Below, in pieces: positions 34,745 to 43,313 of a stretch of 45,343 bases of DNA. The notes beneath the pieces were generated by a model. It worked only from the letters and a program-made list of their open reading frames with translations. It searched no databases and was not told the origin of the DNA. The stretch's first letter is position 1. Every line of letters starts with the position of its first letter. Source of the stretch: Corynebacterium pilosum DSM 20521 = CIP 103422 (GTDB lineage Bacteria; Actinomycetota; Actinomycetes; Mycobacteriales; Mycobacteriaceae); assembly GCF_000373805.1 (NCBI RefSeq), contig NZ_KB892447.1, forward strand, positions 1 through 45,343, written 5' to 3'. The translations under genes and the position numbers were made by a program.

Positions 34745-37381
34745 ATGAGTACTCGCAGCCACTGGGAAGCTGACATCTTGTTGAATGACGGTAGCGTTGC
34801 AACAATCCGCCCCGTCACCCCCGACGATAAGAACGAATTGGTCGCGTTCTATTCGCGAGTATCTGACCAGTCGAAGTACTTTCGTTTCTTCTCCGCTCAC
34901 CCAGAGCTTTCCGACGAAGATCTTGCTGACTGGCTTGACGTCGATGGGCACGACAAGGTCACTTTGGTCGCCGAAGAAGCCGGTGACATTATCGCTGTAG
35001 CTAGCTATTCATTAATCCCTGCGCTGCTACCGTCGCGAGTAGGAGAGGTGTCTTTCCTCGTCCAAGATAAGGAACAAGGTCGCGGTGTGGGGATTCTTCT
35101 GTTGGAACACTTGGCCGAGGTGGGCCGTGAGCGTGGAATCGACAGATTTACGGCAGAAATGCTCACTCAAAATCGCCAAATGAAGTGGGTCTTCGTCTCC
35201 GCAGGTTATCAAGTGAATCCGCAGTTGGAGGATGGTTTCATCACGGTTGATTTTCCCATTGCCCCTAGTAGTTCATCCGCTCGCGAAATGGAGCGGCGCG
35301 AGCTTCGTTCAGAATCGAATTCAATCCGTCGACTAGTCACTCCGAAAGTCATTGCGGTAGCCGGTCACTCAGCATTGGCTTCAGCAGCTTTTAAAAACAA
35401 TGACTTTGCAGGTAGCATTCATACGCTCCGGGGAGACAACCCCCGTGAACGATTATCGGCCTTAGAAAAAATCGCTGGGCCTGTGAACCTCGTCGTTTCT
35501 GATTATGATTCAGAGCTTTTCGACGACCTCGTCAGTGTCGCCAAAAGTAAAGGCGCCAACGGGGTGCTGTTTGCCACTGACGGCCGTTATCGAGATCTCA
35601 CCCCAGCTGAATCGCGAGCTATCGTCTCCACAGTGCGTGACGCAGGGATGCGGATGCTCGGGCCGTCGTCTTTAGGGTTCATCAATACCCATCCCGGAGT
35701 ACGCGTCAACCTCTCTCCTCATGTGATGCCCAGGTACGGCCGCATCGGGATTTTTGCTCAAACTGCTGGTGTGGCAACGCTCATGCTTTCACGTGCTGTT
35801 GAGCGCAAGATCGGGCTCAGCACTTTCATCTCTACTGGCCCTTTTTCCGACATCACAGTCAATGACACGTTGCAGTTCTGGAGCGTTGACGATGCCACAG
35901 ATGTTTGTTTGCTCTCGATTGATTCCATCGGTAATCCGCGAAAGTTTTTCCGTATCCTGCGGCGTCTCTCAGGAGAGAAACATGTCATCATCTTCATGCC
36001 TTCGCGGGCAATGCGCTTTTCTCAGCACTACGCTGATCCATCGCTGCATACGGCCTCGCCGACTGCACTGGATGAAGTCATTCAGCATGCTGGCGCCATT
36101 GTTGTGAATCGGCGCGAGACTATGTTCGATGTTGCGCAAATCCTCGCCCGCCAGCCGGAGCCGACAAGCGATACCGTCGCTATCATTTCGAACTCTCCAG
36201 GACTAACCCAGCAGATGGAGCAGTCCGCACAGCGCTTCGGACTTCGCGGGGTCATCTACGAAGCGCTTGACGACGATTCCCTACCCGCCATCATGAATGC
36301 CGTTCACGCAGCTTTAGATGATCCGAAGATCGGGGCTGTTGTGGTGACTGCTGTCGAACTCGGTAATGCCCTTAACGAAATACACGAGGCCCTTGCGTTA
36401 ACGGCTCGGGAGACCACTGTTCCTCTAGCCGCCAGCTTTGTTGGCTTTGATATCCCTACTTCTCACGCCGCTGGGACAGAAGCACGCGGAGAATTGCCCA
36501 TTTATGACACCTACGCCGAAGCCCTAGAAGCTCTGTCGTTGGTGTGGAAGGCGATTGCTCGTCGACAAGCGAATGCTGCCACTGACTGTTTAGAGGGAGA
36601 CGATCCTGCCCCAGCAGATCATTCCGATTCGATAGCTTCTGCGCGTGAGATCATCGAAGGCATTGTTGCTGACGCTCCCCAAGGTCGTTGGGCAACCGAT
36701 GATGAATGTGCCCAAATCTTGGCGTGTTACGGCATCACGCTTCTGCCGTGGAGAGCTGCAAGCAGCATGGAGCAAGCCTGCTCAGCAGGTGAAGAGCTGG
36801 GGTGGGATGTTGTTCTGAAGTGTGTAAATCCCAAAGTCCGAGCCCGGACTGAACTCCCAGTTGTCATTCGGCACATCCGTAACGGTCGCGAGATGCAAGA
36901 GGCCTGGGAGCAATTATCGTCGACAAGCAAAGAATTGGGCTTAGGTCCAGACCCCTCCGCCCTAGACCCTGTGGTGCAGAAAAATGTTCCGTCGGGGACA
37001 TCTCTGACTGTCCGCGCATTCGAAGACCGCGCGATTGGGCCTCTGATGTCAGTGGGGATCACGGGGATCGCTTCCGAAATGCTGGGGGATCTGACCTGGC
37101 GCACTCCCCCACTCACTCGTGCTCAGGCGTCAGAAATGCTGGATGGTTTGAAAGCTGCGGAGCTGCTCAATGGTTATCGCGGTGTCACCGGCGTGGACAA
37201 GGCCGCGGTATGCGACGTCCTTGTTGCTTTGAGTGCGCTTAACGACGATAACCCCGCCATTGCAGAAGTGGAACTGTCACCGCTAATCGCGGGGAGTCAT
37301 CATACCGAGGTGGTTGGAGCGAAAATGCGGATTGCTCCTCTCCCAACGAACCGTGACCCGCTGGCCCGAACTATCTCTTAG
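34745..37381 (+). CDS. GNAT acetyltransferase fused to NDP-forming acyl-CoA synthetase (Pat-like)
   Basis: An 878-residue cytoplasmic protein. Residues 1-165 form a GNAT domain with acetyl-CoA loop DKEQGRGVGILLLEHL. About 195-330 form a CoA-binding Rossmann domain (KVIAVAGHSALASAAFKNN). About 335-620 form the succinyl-CoA-ligase-like part (YGRIGIFAQTAGVATLMLSRAV), and about 640-878 an ATP-grasp domain (DDECAQILACYGITLLPWRAASS). Fusions of these domains include protein lysine acetyltransferases (Pat/PatA) that silence AMP-forming acyl-CoA synthetases, in which the ligase half is a sensor. A His in SLHTASPTALDE sits where ligases carry the phospho-His, so activity cannot be excluded. GAGGAGA precedes the ATG. 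acuC follows after 11 bases. Confidence 0.82.
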   Translation: MSTRSHWEADILLNDGSVATIRPVTPDDKNELVAFYSRVSDQSKYFRFFSAHPELSDEDLADWLDVDGHDKVTLVAEEAGDIIAVASYSLIPALLPSRVGEVSFLVQDKEQGRGVGILLLEHLAEVGRERGIDRFTAEMLTQNRQMKWVFVSAGYQVNPQLEDGFITVDFPIAPSSSSAREMERRELRSESNSIRRLVTPKVIAVAGHSALASAAFKNNDFAGSIHTLRGDNPRERLSALEKIAGPVNLVVSDYDSELFDDLVSVAKSKGANGVLFATDGRYRDLTPAESRAIVSTVRDAGMRMLGPSSLGFINTHPGVRVNLSPHVMPRYGRIGIFAQTAGVATLMLSRAVERKIGLSTFISTGPFSDITVNDTLQFWSVDDATDVCLLSIDSIGNPRKFFRILRRLSGEKHVIIFMPSRAMRFSQHYADPSLHTASPTALDEVIQHAGAIVVNRRETMFDVAQILARQPEPTSDTVAIISNSPGLTQQMEQSAQRFGLRGVIYEALDDDSLPAIMNAVHAALDDPKIGAVVVTAVELGNALNEIHEALALTARETTVPLAASFVGFDIPTSHAAGTEARGELPIYDTYAEALEALSLVWKAIARRQANAATDCLEGDDPAPADHSDSIASAREIIEGIVADAPQGRWATDDECAQILACYGITLLPWRAASSMEQACSAGEELGWDVVLKCVNPKVRARTELPVVIRHIRNGREMQEAWEQLSSTSKELGLGPDPSALDPVVQKNVPSGTSLTVRAFEDRAIGPLMSVGITGIASEMLGDLTWRTPPLTRAQASEMLDGLKAAELLNGYRGVTGVDKAAVCDVLVALSALNDDNPAIAEVELSPLIAGSHHTEVVGAKMRIAPLPTNRDPLARTIS

Positions 37382-37392
37382 GAGGAAAAGCC

Positions 37393-38535
37393 ATGGCCCC
37401 GATCTTGTTTTGGGACGCCGCGCTCAATGAATATCACTTTGGCCCACAACACCCCATGCGGCCCAATCGTTTGAAGCACGCGATGGCGCTAATCCACCAT
37501 TTTGGTATCGATCAGTCTGTGGAGATGCGTAGCCATGGTGTCGTTGATCCTGAGCTGGTGGCGGCTGTGCACTCTAGGGAATACATGGATGCGCTGCAGC
37601 GCAATGAGGTGGCGCTAGATTTTGGGATTGGCACTGTAGACCATCCACTACGCCCTGATTTGGCCGCCACATCCGCGCTTATTTCTTCCACCACCGTGGA
37701 AGCAGCCCGCCTGGTCTGGGAGGGCGAGACCCATCGAGCCGTAAATTTGGCTGGCGGGCACCACCATGCTTTTCCATCTCAACAATCAGGGTTTTGTGTC
37801 TTCAATGATGCAGCGATTGCCATCACTTGGTTACTCGAGCAGGGCGCGAAGCGCGTTGCATATGTCGATTTTGATGCGCACCACGGCGATGGAGTGGAGG
37901 CGATTTTTTGGGACGACCCCCGCGTCCTTACCATTTCCGTCCATGAGTCCGGCATCTATCTTTTCCCTAATACTGGATTTGCTCATGAGATTGGTGGCCC
38001 AAACGCCCTGGGAACAGCAGTGAATGTGGCCTTACCACCTGAGGTCACAGACGTAGAGTGGCTGGATGCAATACACGGAATTGTGCCTCAGGTTTTGCGG
38101 AGTTTTAAACCTGAGATAGTCATTAGCCAGCACGGTTCCGATCCCCACGCCCGAGACCCGCTAAGCCACCTGAATATCTCCGTCGATGCGGAAAAGGTTG
38201 CGTTAGATTCGCTTGCACGTTGGGTTGATAAGTACGGTTCAGGTAAATGGGTAGCCTTGGGCGGCGGCGGATATGATCCAGATTCCGTTGCTAGGATTTG
38301 GACACAAGTAGTGGCAACTGTCGCTGATATTGATCTCGGCCTTTCAGAACGTATGCCCGACGATTGGGACGACACCATCGGTGTAGCGGGGTCATCCACA
38401 TTTGGCGACGCCGGTGCCGACGCTTCACTTGCGAACTACCAAGCCGGGAAGATGACAGTTACGGCCCCCGACATAGCGCTACAAGCTACATCGAAGGCCG
38501 TTTTCCCCTATTGGGGTTTAAATCCCTATGGGTAG
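37393..38535 (+). CDS. acuC: AcuC-type histone deacetylase-like amidohydrolase
   Basis: Class I HDAC fold, 380 residues, probably a zinc-dependent protein lysine deacylase. HPMRPNRLKHAMALIHHFG opens the domain. NLAGGHHHAFPSQQSGFCVFNDAAIA holds the active-site His pair. VAYVDFDAHHGDGVEAIFWDDPRVLTISVHESGIYLFP carries the zinc Asp-His, and ISQHGSDPHARDPLSHLNIS holds the third ligand region. B. subtilis AcuC reverses AcuA acetylation of acetyl-CoA synthetase. Here the partner would be the GNAT fusion directly upstream; GGAGGAAAAGCC between them shows a strong ribosome-binding site and one operon. The gene ends three bases before the convergent SDR gene. Confidence 0.88.
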   Translation: MAPILFWDAALNEYHFGPQHPMRPNRLKHAMALIHHFGIDQSVEMRSHGVVDPELVAAVHSREYMDALQRNEVALDFGIGTVDHPLRPDLAATSALISSTTVEAARLVWEGETHRAVNLAGGHHHAFPSQQSGFCVFNDAAIAITWLLEQGAKRVAYVDFDAHHGDGVEAIFWDDPRVLTISVHESGIYLFPNTGFAHEIGGPNALGTAVNVALPPEVTDVEWLDAIHGIVPQVLRSFKPEIVISQHGSDPHARDPLSHLNISVDAEKVALDSLARWVDKYGSGKWVALGGGGYDPDSVARIWTQVVATVADIDLGLSERMPDDWDDTIGVAGSSTFGDAGADASLANYQAGKMTVTAPDIALQATSKAVFPYWGLNPYG

Positions 38536-38538
38536 GAT

Positions 38539-39312
38539 TTAACGCGGTGGCATCCGCAATGCACCGTCGAGGCGGATCGTTTCACCGTTGAGATAGGTGT
38601 TTTCAGCAATCGCCTCAACGAGCTGCGCGAACTCCGCTGGCCGCGCCATTCGCTTAGGGAAAATCACGTTGGCCTCGAGCTCCGTCCGGTATTCTTCGCT
38701 GATCCCAGCCATCATGGGCGTTTCGACGATGCCAGGGGCCACAGCATTCACCCGGATACCCAAACTGCCCAAGTCGCGAGCGGCCGTAATGGTCAGCGAA
38801 TGAATCGCTCCCTTCGATGCCGCATATGCCGATTGGCCTACTTGGCCTTCAAATGCAGCCACCGACGCAGTCATGACAACGAGACCGCGCTCGCCACTGT
38901 CGAGTGGCTCGAGCTGGGCCATGTGCCCCGCCGCTTCCGTGAGGACATGGAAAGTACCCATCACGTTGACATTCATGGTGGTGGCAAACACATCCGGCGA
39001 GTGTGTTCCCTTTCTGCCGACAATACGCATCGAAGGGCAAATTCCTGCGCATGCAACGACGATGCGCAACTCTCCAAGCTCTGCTGCTTCTGCGACTGCC
39101 TCCGCTACTTGGCCCGAATCGGTGACGTCGACCGCGCGGTAGGTGATCCCTTCCTCAGCAGTACCTTCCTCCCGGGCTCGATCGATGCTGCCCTGCAGAT
39201 CAAAAACGACGACGGTAGCTCCACGGTTCTTCAATGCGGTAGCTGTAGCAGCGCCGAGGCCTGAGGCTCCGCCTGTCACGATGGCAACTGGGTTTGTTTC
39301 AAAAAGTGTCAT
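38539..39312 (-). CDS. Short-chain dehydrogenase, 3-hydroxyacyl-CoA dehydrogenase type II-like
   Basis: The 257-residue SDR has the NAD motif TGGASGLGAATATALKNRGATVVVFDLQG and the catalytic Ser-Tyr-Lys with YAASKGAIHSL. VNAVAPGIVETPMM and the C-terminal LNGETIRLDGALRMPPR resemble human HSD17B10 and bacterial 3-hydroxy-2-methylbutyryl-CoA dehydrogenases. An acyl-CoA role in isoleucine or fatty-acid oxidation therefore fits the cluster. ATG 39312 is preferred because GAAGGA lies seven bases before it; a TTG five codons upstream is open. It is downstream of the acyl-CoA dehydrogenase gene after 61 bases. Confidence 0.82.
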   Translation of the reverse strand: MTLFETNPVAIVTGGASGLGAATATALKNRGATVVVFDLQGSIDRAREEGTAEEGITYRAVDVTDSGQVAEAVAEAAELGELRIVVACAGICPSMRIVGRKGTHSPDVFATTMNVNVMGTFHVLTEAAGHMAQLEPLDSGERGLVVMTASVAAFEGQVGQSAYAASKGAIHSLTITAARDLGSLGIRVNAVAPGIVETPMMAGISEEYRTELEANVIFPKRMARPAEFAQLVEAIAENTYLNGETIRLDGALRMPPR

Positions 39313-39373
39313 AACGATGTCCTTCAAATATGTGCAAGTTAATTAAGTACAAATGTCACGTGGGCGCAGTCGT

Positions 39374-40573
39374 TTAAACGAATGCAGATTGACCGGTAAC
39401 GGCACGACCAACGATGAGCGAATTAACCTCATAAGTTCCCTCATAGGTAAACAGCACTTCCGCATCCGCCATGAGTTTGGACGCCTCAAAGTCTGTAAGA
39501 ATGCCATTTCCACCGAGAACACCGCGGCCTGCAGCCGCAGACTCTCGCGCCAGTCTGGTTGTTGTCGATTTTGCCAAAGCGGCGTGCACCATCTCCATAC
39601 GGCCTTCTTCCTGCAGACGCGCGATCTGGCACATGAGGCCGAGAGATGCTGTCGCGTTACCCAAGATGCGTGAAAGAGGTTCCTGCACTAGTTGGAATTT
39701 CGCAATCTTGCGGCCAAACTGGTCTCGAGTGACCGCGTAGGCACGTGCCGCATCGAAAATGGCAAGCTGAACGCCAGCACCCTGCCAACCCACCCAGGCC
39801 CGAGAATTCTTCAGAAAAAGGTTTGTGGCTTTGAACGATGCTGCGCCAGGAATCAGGCTGTCTTCTGGGATGAGCACATTGTCGAAGATGAGGTTAGCGT
39901 TTTGCATAATACGCAGGCCCATCTTGCGGCTGATTTTCTCCTTGGTTACACCCTCGCGATCCAGCTCGACTAAGAAGCCTTTGATTTCGTTGTCTTCGAC
40001 ATCGCGAGCAAAAAGAATGCAGAAATCTGCGAAGGTACCCGCGCCGATCCAGCGTTTATCGCCATTAATGACCCATCCATCAGGAGTCTTTTCAGCGGTG
40101 GTAGAAAGTCCTCCCGCGATGTCGGAACCGTGGTCTGCCTCTGTGAGGCCGAAGCAGCCGACCTTGGTGAAATTGCTCAGGCCGTCGAGCCACGTGTCTT
40201 TTTGCTTTTGAGACCCCAACTCATGGATAAGCTCGACGATTAACTCATTGTGGATACCCACGAGGGCAGAAAGTGACACGTCGGCGCGCGTGACCTCCGC
40301 GTACACCAGACCATTAAAAAGTTTTGTATGCCCTGACAAGGCAATGTTGCCCAGGCCGTGTTCCGCCAGTTTCGGCAGGAGGTCAAAGGGAAGCTCTTCA
40401 CGGTCCCAATACTCACCAACATGGGGTCGAATTTCGGTCCGCAGAAATTCACGAACCTCGAGAAATTCCTCCCTCTCAACTGGATCGAGCTGATCGACCA
40501 TCTCAAGAATGTCCGCGTTTGGGAAGGTGATGTCGCTCAGTATGTCTTGGTTGGTCATCTGTGGGGTAATCAT
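39374..40573 (-). CDS. Acyl-CoA dehydrogenase (glutaryl-CoA dehydrogenase-like subfamily)
   Basis: A flavoprotein that introduces the alpha-beta double bond in acyl-CoA. The 399 residues from ATG 40573 (MITPQMTNQDIL) show FGLTEADHGSDIAG for FAD/substrate contact, GDKRWIGAGTFADFCILFARD, RDQFGRKIAKFQLVQEPL and LGGNGILTDFEASKLMADAEVLFTYEGTYEVNSLIVGRAVTG. The Glu in TYEGTYEVN is the expected catalytic base. The tail pattern resembles glutaryl-CoA dehydrogenases, but branched short-chain substrates such as isobutyryl-CoA fit the cluster. It is divergent from a TetR gene with operator site B between them. Confidence 0.85.
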   Translation of the reverse strand: MITPQMTNQDILSDITFPNADILEMVDQLDPVEREEFLEVREFLRTEIRPHVGEYWDREELPFDLLPKLAEHGLGNIALSGHTKLFNGLVYAEVTRADVSLSALVGIHNELIVELIHELGSQKQKDTWLDGLSNFTKVGCFGLTEADHGSDIAGGLSTTAEKTPDGWVINGDKRWIGAGTFADFCILFARDVEDNEIKGFLVELDREGVTKEKISRKMGLRIMQNANLIFDNVLIPEDSLIPGAASFKATNLFLKNSRAWVGWQGAGVQLAIFDAARAYAVTRDQFGRKIAKFQLVQEPLSRILGNATASLGLMCQIARLQEEGRMEMVHAALAKSTTTRLARESAAAGRGVLGGNGILTDFEASKLMADAEVLFTYEGTYEVNSLIVGRAVTGQSAFV

Positions 40574-40693
40574 AGACGCGCCTTTCTCAGCTATTCCTTG
40601 CTCGCGATCTCTGCACCGCAGCACCTGTACGATTTAATGACCAAGTGTACTGCTCGTGACCTAGAACACAATAGGTTTCGCCAAAAGTTAAGC

Positions 40694-40712
40694 GCTAGAA
40701 TGCCATTCACCC
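40694..40712. promoter_or_regulatory. Putative operator, site B (acyl-CoA dehydrogenase / tetR)
   Basis: GCTAGAATGCCATTCACCC has a perfect inner palindrome GAATG-C-CATTC and the shared right half CATTCACCC. It ends 24 bases before the start of the TetR gene and lies about 120 bases before the divergent acyl-CoA dehydrogenase. This fits autoregulation plus control of the divergent gene. Confidence 0.6.
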
Positions 40713-40736
40713 CCTTCCCATCCCCACGGAGACCCC

Positions 40737-41306
40737 ATGCTTACCCCGCGACAAGAATCACTACTACTCAAAATCCGCTCCGACTTCCTTGAGCATGGCT
40801 TCTCCGGCTTCACTATCGACGGCGCAACGCGCACCTACCGCTGCTCTAAAGCCACCCTGTATGCGCTTGGCGCAACGCGCGACGATGTCGTAAAACGTGC
40901 GATCGTGTCATATTTTCGCGAAATCACTCAGCACACCGATGAGGCGCTTGCCTCCGGGACGGGACCAACAGATGCGATCAGACGATACTTTGACGCTATT
41001 GCACAATCCACGGCCATCGCCTCCGCCACCTTCTGGCGCGACATGGCTGCTGAGGAAGTTTCACGCGAAATCTACTCCACTAACACGCAGGCCGCGGCAG
41101 TTAAATTGGCTCGCACGATTGAGGTTGGCGTTCGTGAAGGAGAGTTCCGCGGCCTTGACCCCCAGTTCACCGCCTCCATGGTCAGCACGGCTCTCGAAGC
41201 AATTCAACAGCAACGGACCCCAGCCTCAACCCCTACCCCCGAGGCGTACAGAGAGCTCGGAAAGATGCTCCTAACTGGCATTTCCCTTCCTCCAATCCAG
41301 CCTTAG
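40737..41306 (+). CDS. TetR-family transcriptional regulator (catabolic cluster)
   Basis: A 189-residue regulator. The helix-turn-helix is QESLLLKIRSDFLEHGFSGFTIDGATRTYRCSKATLYALGATRDDVVKRAIVSYF (residues 6-60). The ligand domain contains ATFWRDMAAEEVSREIYSTNTQ. It sits between the divergent acyl-CoA dehydrogenase and the acyl-CoA synthetase downstream, with putative operators at both ends of the gene. It is the best candidate for the factor binding sites A, B and C. The likely inducer is an acyl-CoA or free acid of the pathway, which is inference. Confidence 0.85.
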   Translation: MLTPRQESLLLKIRSDFLEHGFSGFTIDGATRTYRCSKATLYALGATRDDVVKRAIVSYFREITQHTDEALASGTGPTDAIRRYFDAIAQSTAIASATFWRDMAAEEVSREIYSTNTQAAAVKLARTIEVGVREGEFRGLDPQFTASMVSTALEAIQQQRTPASTPTPEAYRELGKMLLTGISLPPIQP

Positions 41307-41323
41307 TAGAACGGCATTCACCC
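41305..41323. promoter_or_regulatory. Putative operator, site C (upstream of acyl-CoA synthetase)
   Basis: AGTAGAACGGCATTCACCC overlaps the stop codon of the TetR gene and lies 147 bases before the acyl-CoA synthetase start. It shares CATTCACCC with sites A and B; the left half is GAACG. Confidence 0.55.
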
Positions 41324-41470
41324 CAGCGGTGCCCGAACTTTCCCAAGATGCTCGCATTTTCACCGTCACTCCATTTAGCATCGAACCCACAATGAGATAC
41401 ACATCACACTCTTTTCGAGATGGGTCTCAAGCCACTAGAAAAGTCACGCCCACGACTATGGAGGACCACA

Positions 41471-43240
41471 ATGAGCACACAAAGTTCGGGAATTACCTAT
41501 GACCTCCCCACAGCAAACACCACCAAATTCCAGGAAGCCCGCCAGTTCCTGGTCGAGCACAGCGATGACTACGACACCGCCAAGGCTGAATTCGAATGGC
41601 CTCGTTTCGACACGTTCAACTGGGCCTTAGAATGGTTTGACTATCTGGGCGCCTCACCTGAATCACGTGACCGCGAGGCTTTGGTAATTAGCGAAGTCGA
41701 TGGAACTCGTACCTCGCGGACCTTTGCCGAGATGTCACGTCGATCCGCTCAGTTGGCAAACTGGTTGGAAAGCATCGGAGTTCAGCGCGGCCAGCGTGTC
41801 ATGCTCATGCTGAACAACCAAGTTGAGCTTTGGGAATCCATGCTGGCCTGTATTAAGGGCGGATTTGTGTTGAATCCAGCAACAGCAATGCTCGGCGAGG
41901 AGGATCTACAAGACCGTACCTCACGTGCAGAGATTTCTTGGGTCATTGCTAACTCCGAGGATGCCGCCAAGTTTGATGGCGTCACCGGTGATTTCACCGT
42001 TATCCAAATCGACGAGCACGGCACTCCCGCGCAAAGCGCACACCCTACCCAGTACTATTCTGACTCCTTCGATGCCGACGAGGTCTACGTAGCGAAACAG
42101 GAAACTCAGGCAGATGAGACGCTGCTCATGTACTTCACATCGGGCACCACTTCACGCGCCAAATTGGTCGTGCATACGCATACTTCATATCCAGTAGGCC
42201 ATCTGACCACCATGTACTGGATCGGGCTTAACGCGGATGATGTTCACCTGAATGTGGCGGCTCCAGGCTGGGCGAAGCACGCGTGGTCGAACTTCTTTGC
42301 ACCGTGGATTGCTTGGGCCACAATCTTTGTGTACAACTACTCGCGTTTCGTTGCCACCGATTTGATGGACAATATGGAGCGAGAAGGCGTGACAAGCTTT
42401 TGCGCGCCGCCAACCGTGTGGCGCATGTTGGCTCGTGCAGATCTCGACCACATCAAGACTCCACCCACGAAGATTCTTTCCGCGGGCGAGCCGCTTAACC
42501 CAGAAATGATTGCGCTGGTGGAAAAGCATTGGGGAACGACGGTTCGCGACGGGTACGGCCAGACTGAACTGACCTTGGCAATCGCCAACACCCCTGGCCA
42601 AGAGGTGAAGCCAGGTGCTGTCGGTCGAGCCTTACCGGGCCAGAACATTGTTCTGATCGATCCAGTCACAGAACAGCCAGCGGCCGAGGGAGAAATCTGC
42701 CTGAAGCTAGACAACAATCCAGTGGGCCTCACTCCTGGCTACTACCGGGAGGACGAGAAGAACGCAGAGACGTTCCGCGACGGCCTCTATCACACCGGCG
42801 ATATCGCCTCAATGGATGAAGAAGGCTATATCACTTACGTAGGACGCAACGACGATGTGTTCAAGGCCTCCGATTATCGGCTGTCCCCATTCGAGTTGGA
42901 GTCTGCTGTCATCGAGCACCCTCATGTCGCTGAGGTGGCGGTGGTCCCATCACCAGACCCAGTACGCCTTGCTGTTCCCAAAGCCTACGTTGCCCTAGTA
43001 GCAGGGGTAGAGCCATCGGATGAAGTAGCGGAAGATATCCTGCGCCATTGCCGCAACGCCTTGGCACCGTATAAGCGCATCCGCCGCCTGGAGTTTTACG
43101 AGCTGCCGAAGACAATCTCGGGCAAAATCCGTCGTGTTGATCTGCGCAAACGCGAGCAGGAGATTCACGCAGCCGACGAGGGCGCCACCAAGGCAGAAAA
43201 TGAATACGCAGACACTGATTTTCCATCCCTGAAGGGTTAG
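41471..43240 (+). CDS. AMP-forming acyl-CoA synthetase, medium/branched-chain type
   Basis: Activates a carboxylic acid to its CoA thioester through an acyl-adenylate. The 589 residues contain LLMYFTSGTTSRAKLVVHTH (ATP loop), PPTVWRMLARADL, DGYGQTELTLAIANTPG, YHTGDIASMDEEGYITYVGRNDDVFKASDYRLSPFELESAVIEHP and the C-terminal LPKTISGKIRRVDLRKRE. The Lys in PKTISGK is the residue that Pat-type enzymes acylate in relatives. Overall it resembles medium-chain (MACS) synthetases, some of which act on isobutyrate or 2-methylbutyrate. ATG 41471 is fixed by GGAGG six bases upstream. A terminator-like hairpin follows, then the CoA-transferase gene. Confidence 0.87.
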   Translation: MSTQSSGITYDLPTANTTKFQEARQFLVEHSDDYDTAKAEFEWPRFDTFNWALEWFDYLGASPESRDREALVISEVDGTRTSRTFAEMSRRSAQLANWLESIGVQRGQRVMLMLNNQVELWESMLACIKGGFVLNPATAMLGEEDLQDRTSRAEISWVIANSEDAAKFDGVTGDFTVIQIDEHGTPAQSAHPTQYYSDSFDADEVYVAKQETQADETLLMYFTSGTTSRAKLVVHTHTSYPVGHLTTMYWIGLNADDVHLNVAAPGWAKHAWSNFFAPWIAWATIFVYNYSRFVATDLMDNMEREGVTSFCAPPTVWRMLARADLDHIKTPPTKILSAGEPLNPEMIALVEKHWGTTVRDGYGQTELTLAIANTPGQEVKPGAVGRALPGQNIVLIDPVTEQPAAEGEICLKLDNNPVGLTPGYYREDEKNAETFRDGLYHTGDIASMDEEGYITYVGRNDDVFKASDYRLSPFELESAVIEHPHVAEVAVVPSPDPVRLAVPKAYVALVAGVEPSDEVAEDILRHCRNALAPYKRIRRLEFYELPKTISGKIRRVDLRKREQEIHAADEGATKAENEYADTDFPSLKG

Positions 43241-43254
43241 TAGCCCCGTGATAG

Positions 43255-43298
43255 AGAGGTTGCATGGCTCCTAGCTGTGCAACCTCTTCTGCATTTTC
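43255..43298 (+). terminator. Rho-independent terminator-like hairpin after the acyl-CoA synthetase
   Basis: AGAGGTTGCA (43255-43264) pairs perfectly with TGCAACCTCT (43278-43287) around a 13-base loop. The T-rich TCTGCATTTTCTT follows. It lies 15 bases after the stop and ends shortly before the CoA-transferase ribosome-binding site, so read-through would set expression of that gene. Confidence 0.7.
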
Positions 43299-43313
43299 TT
43301 AGAAAGGTTCCTT

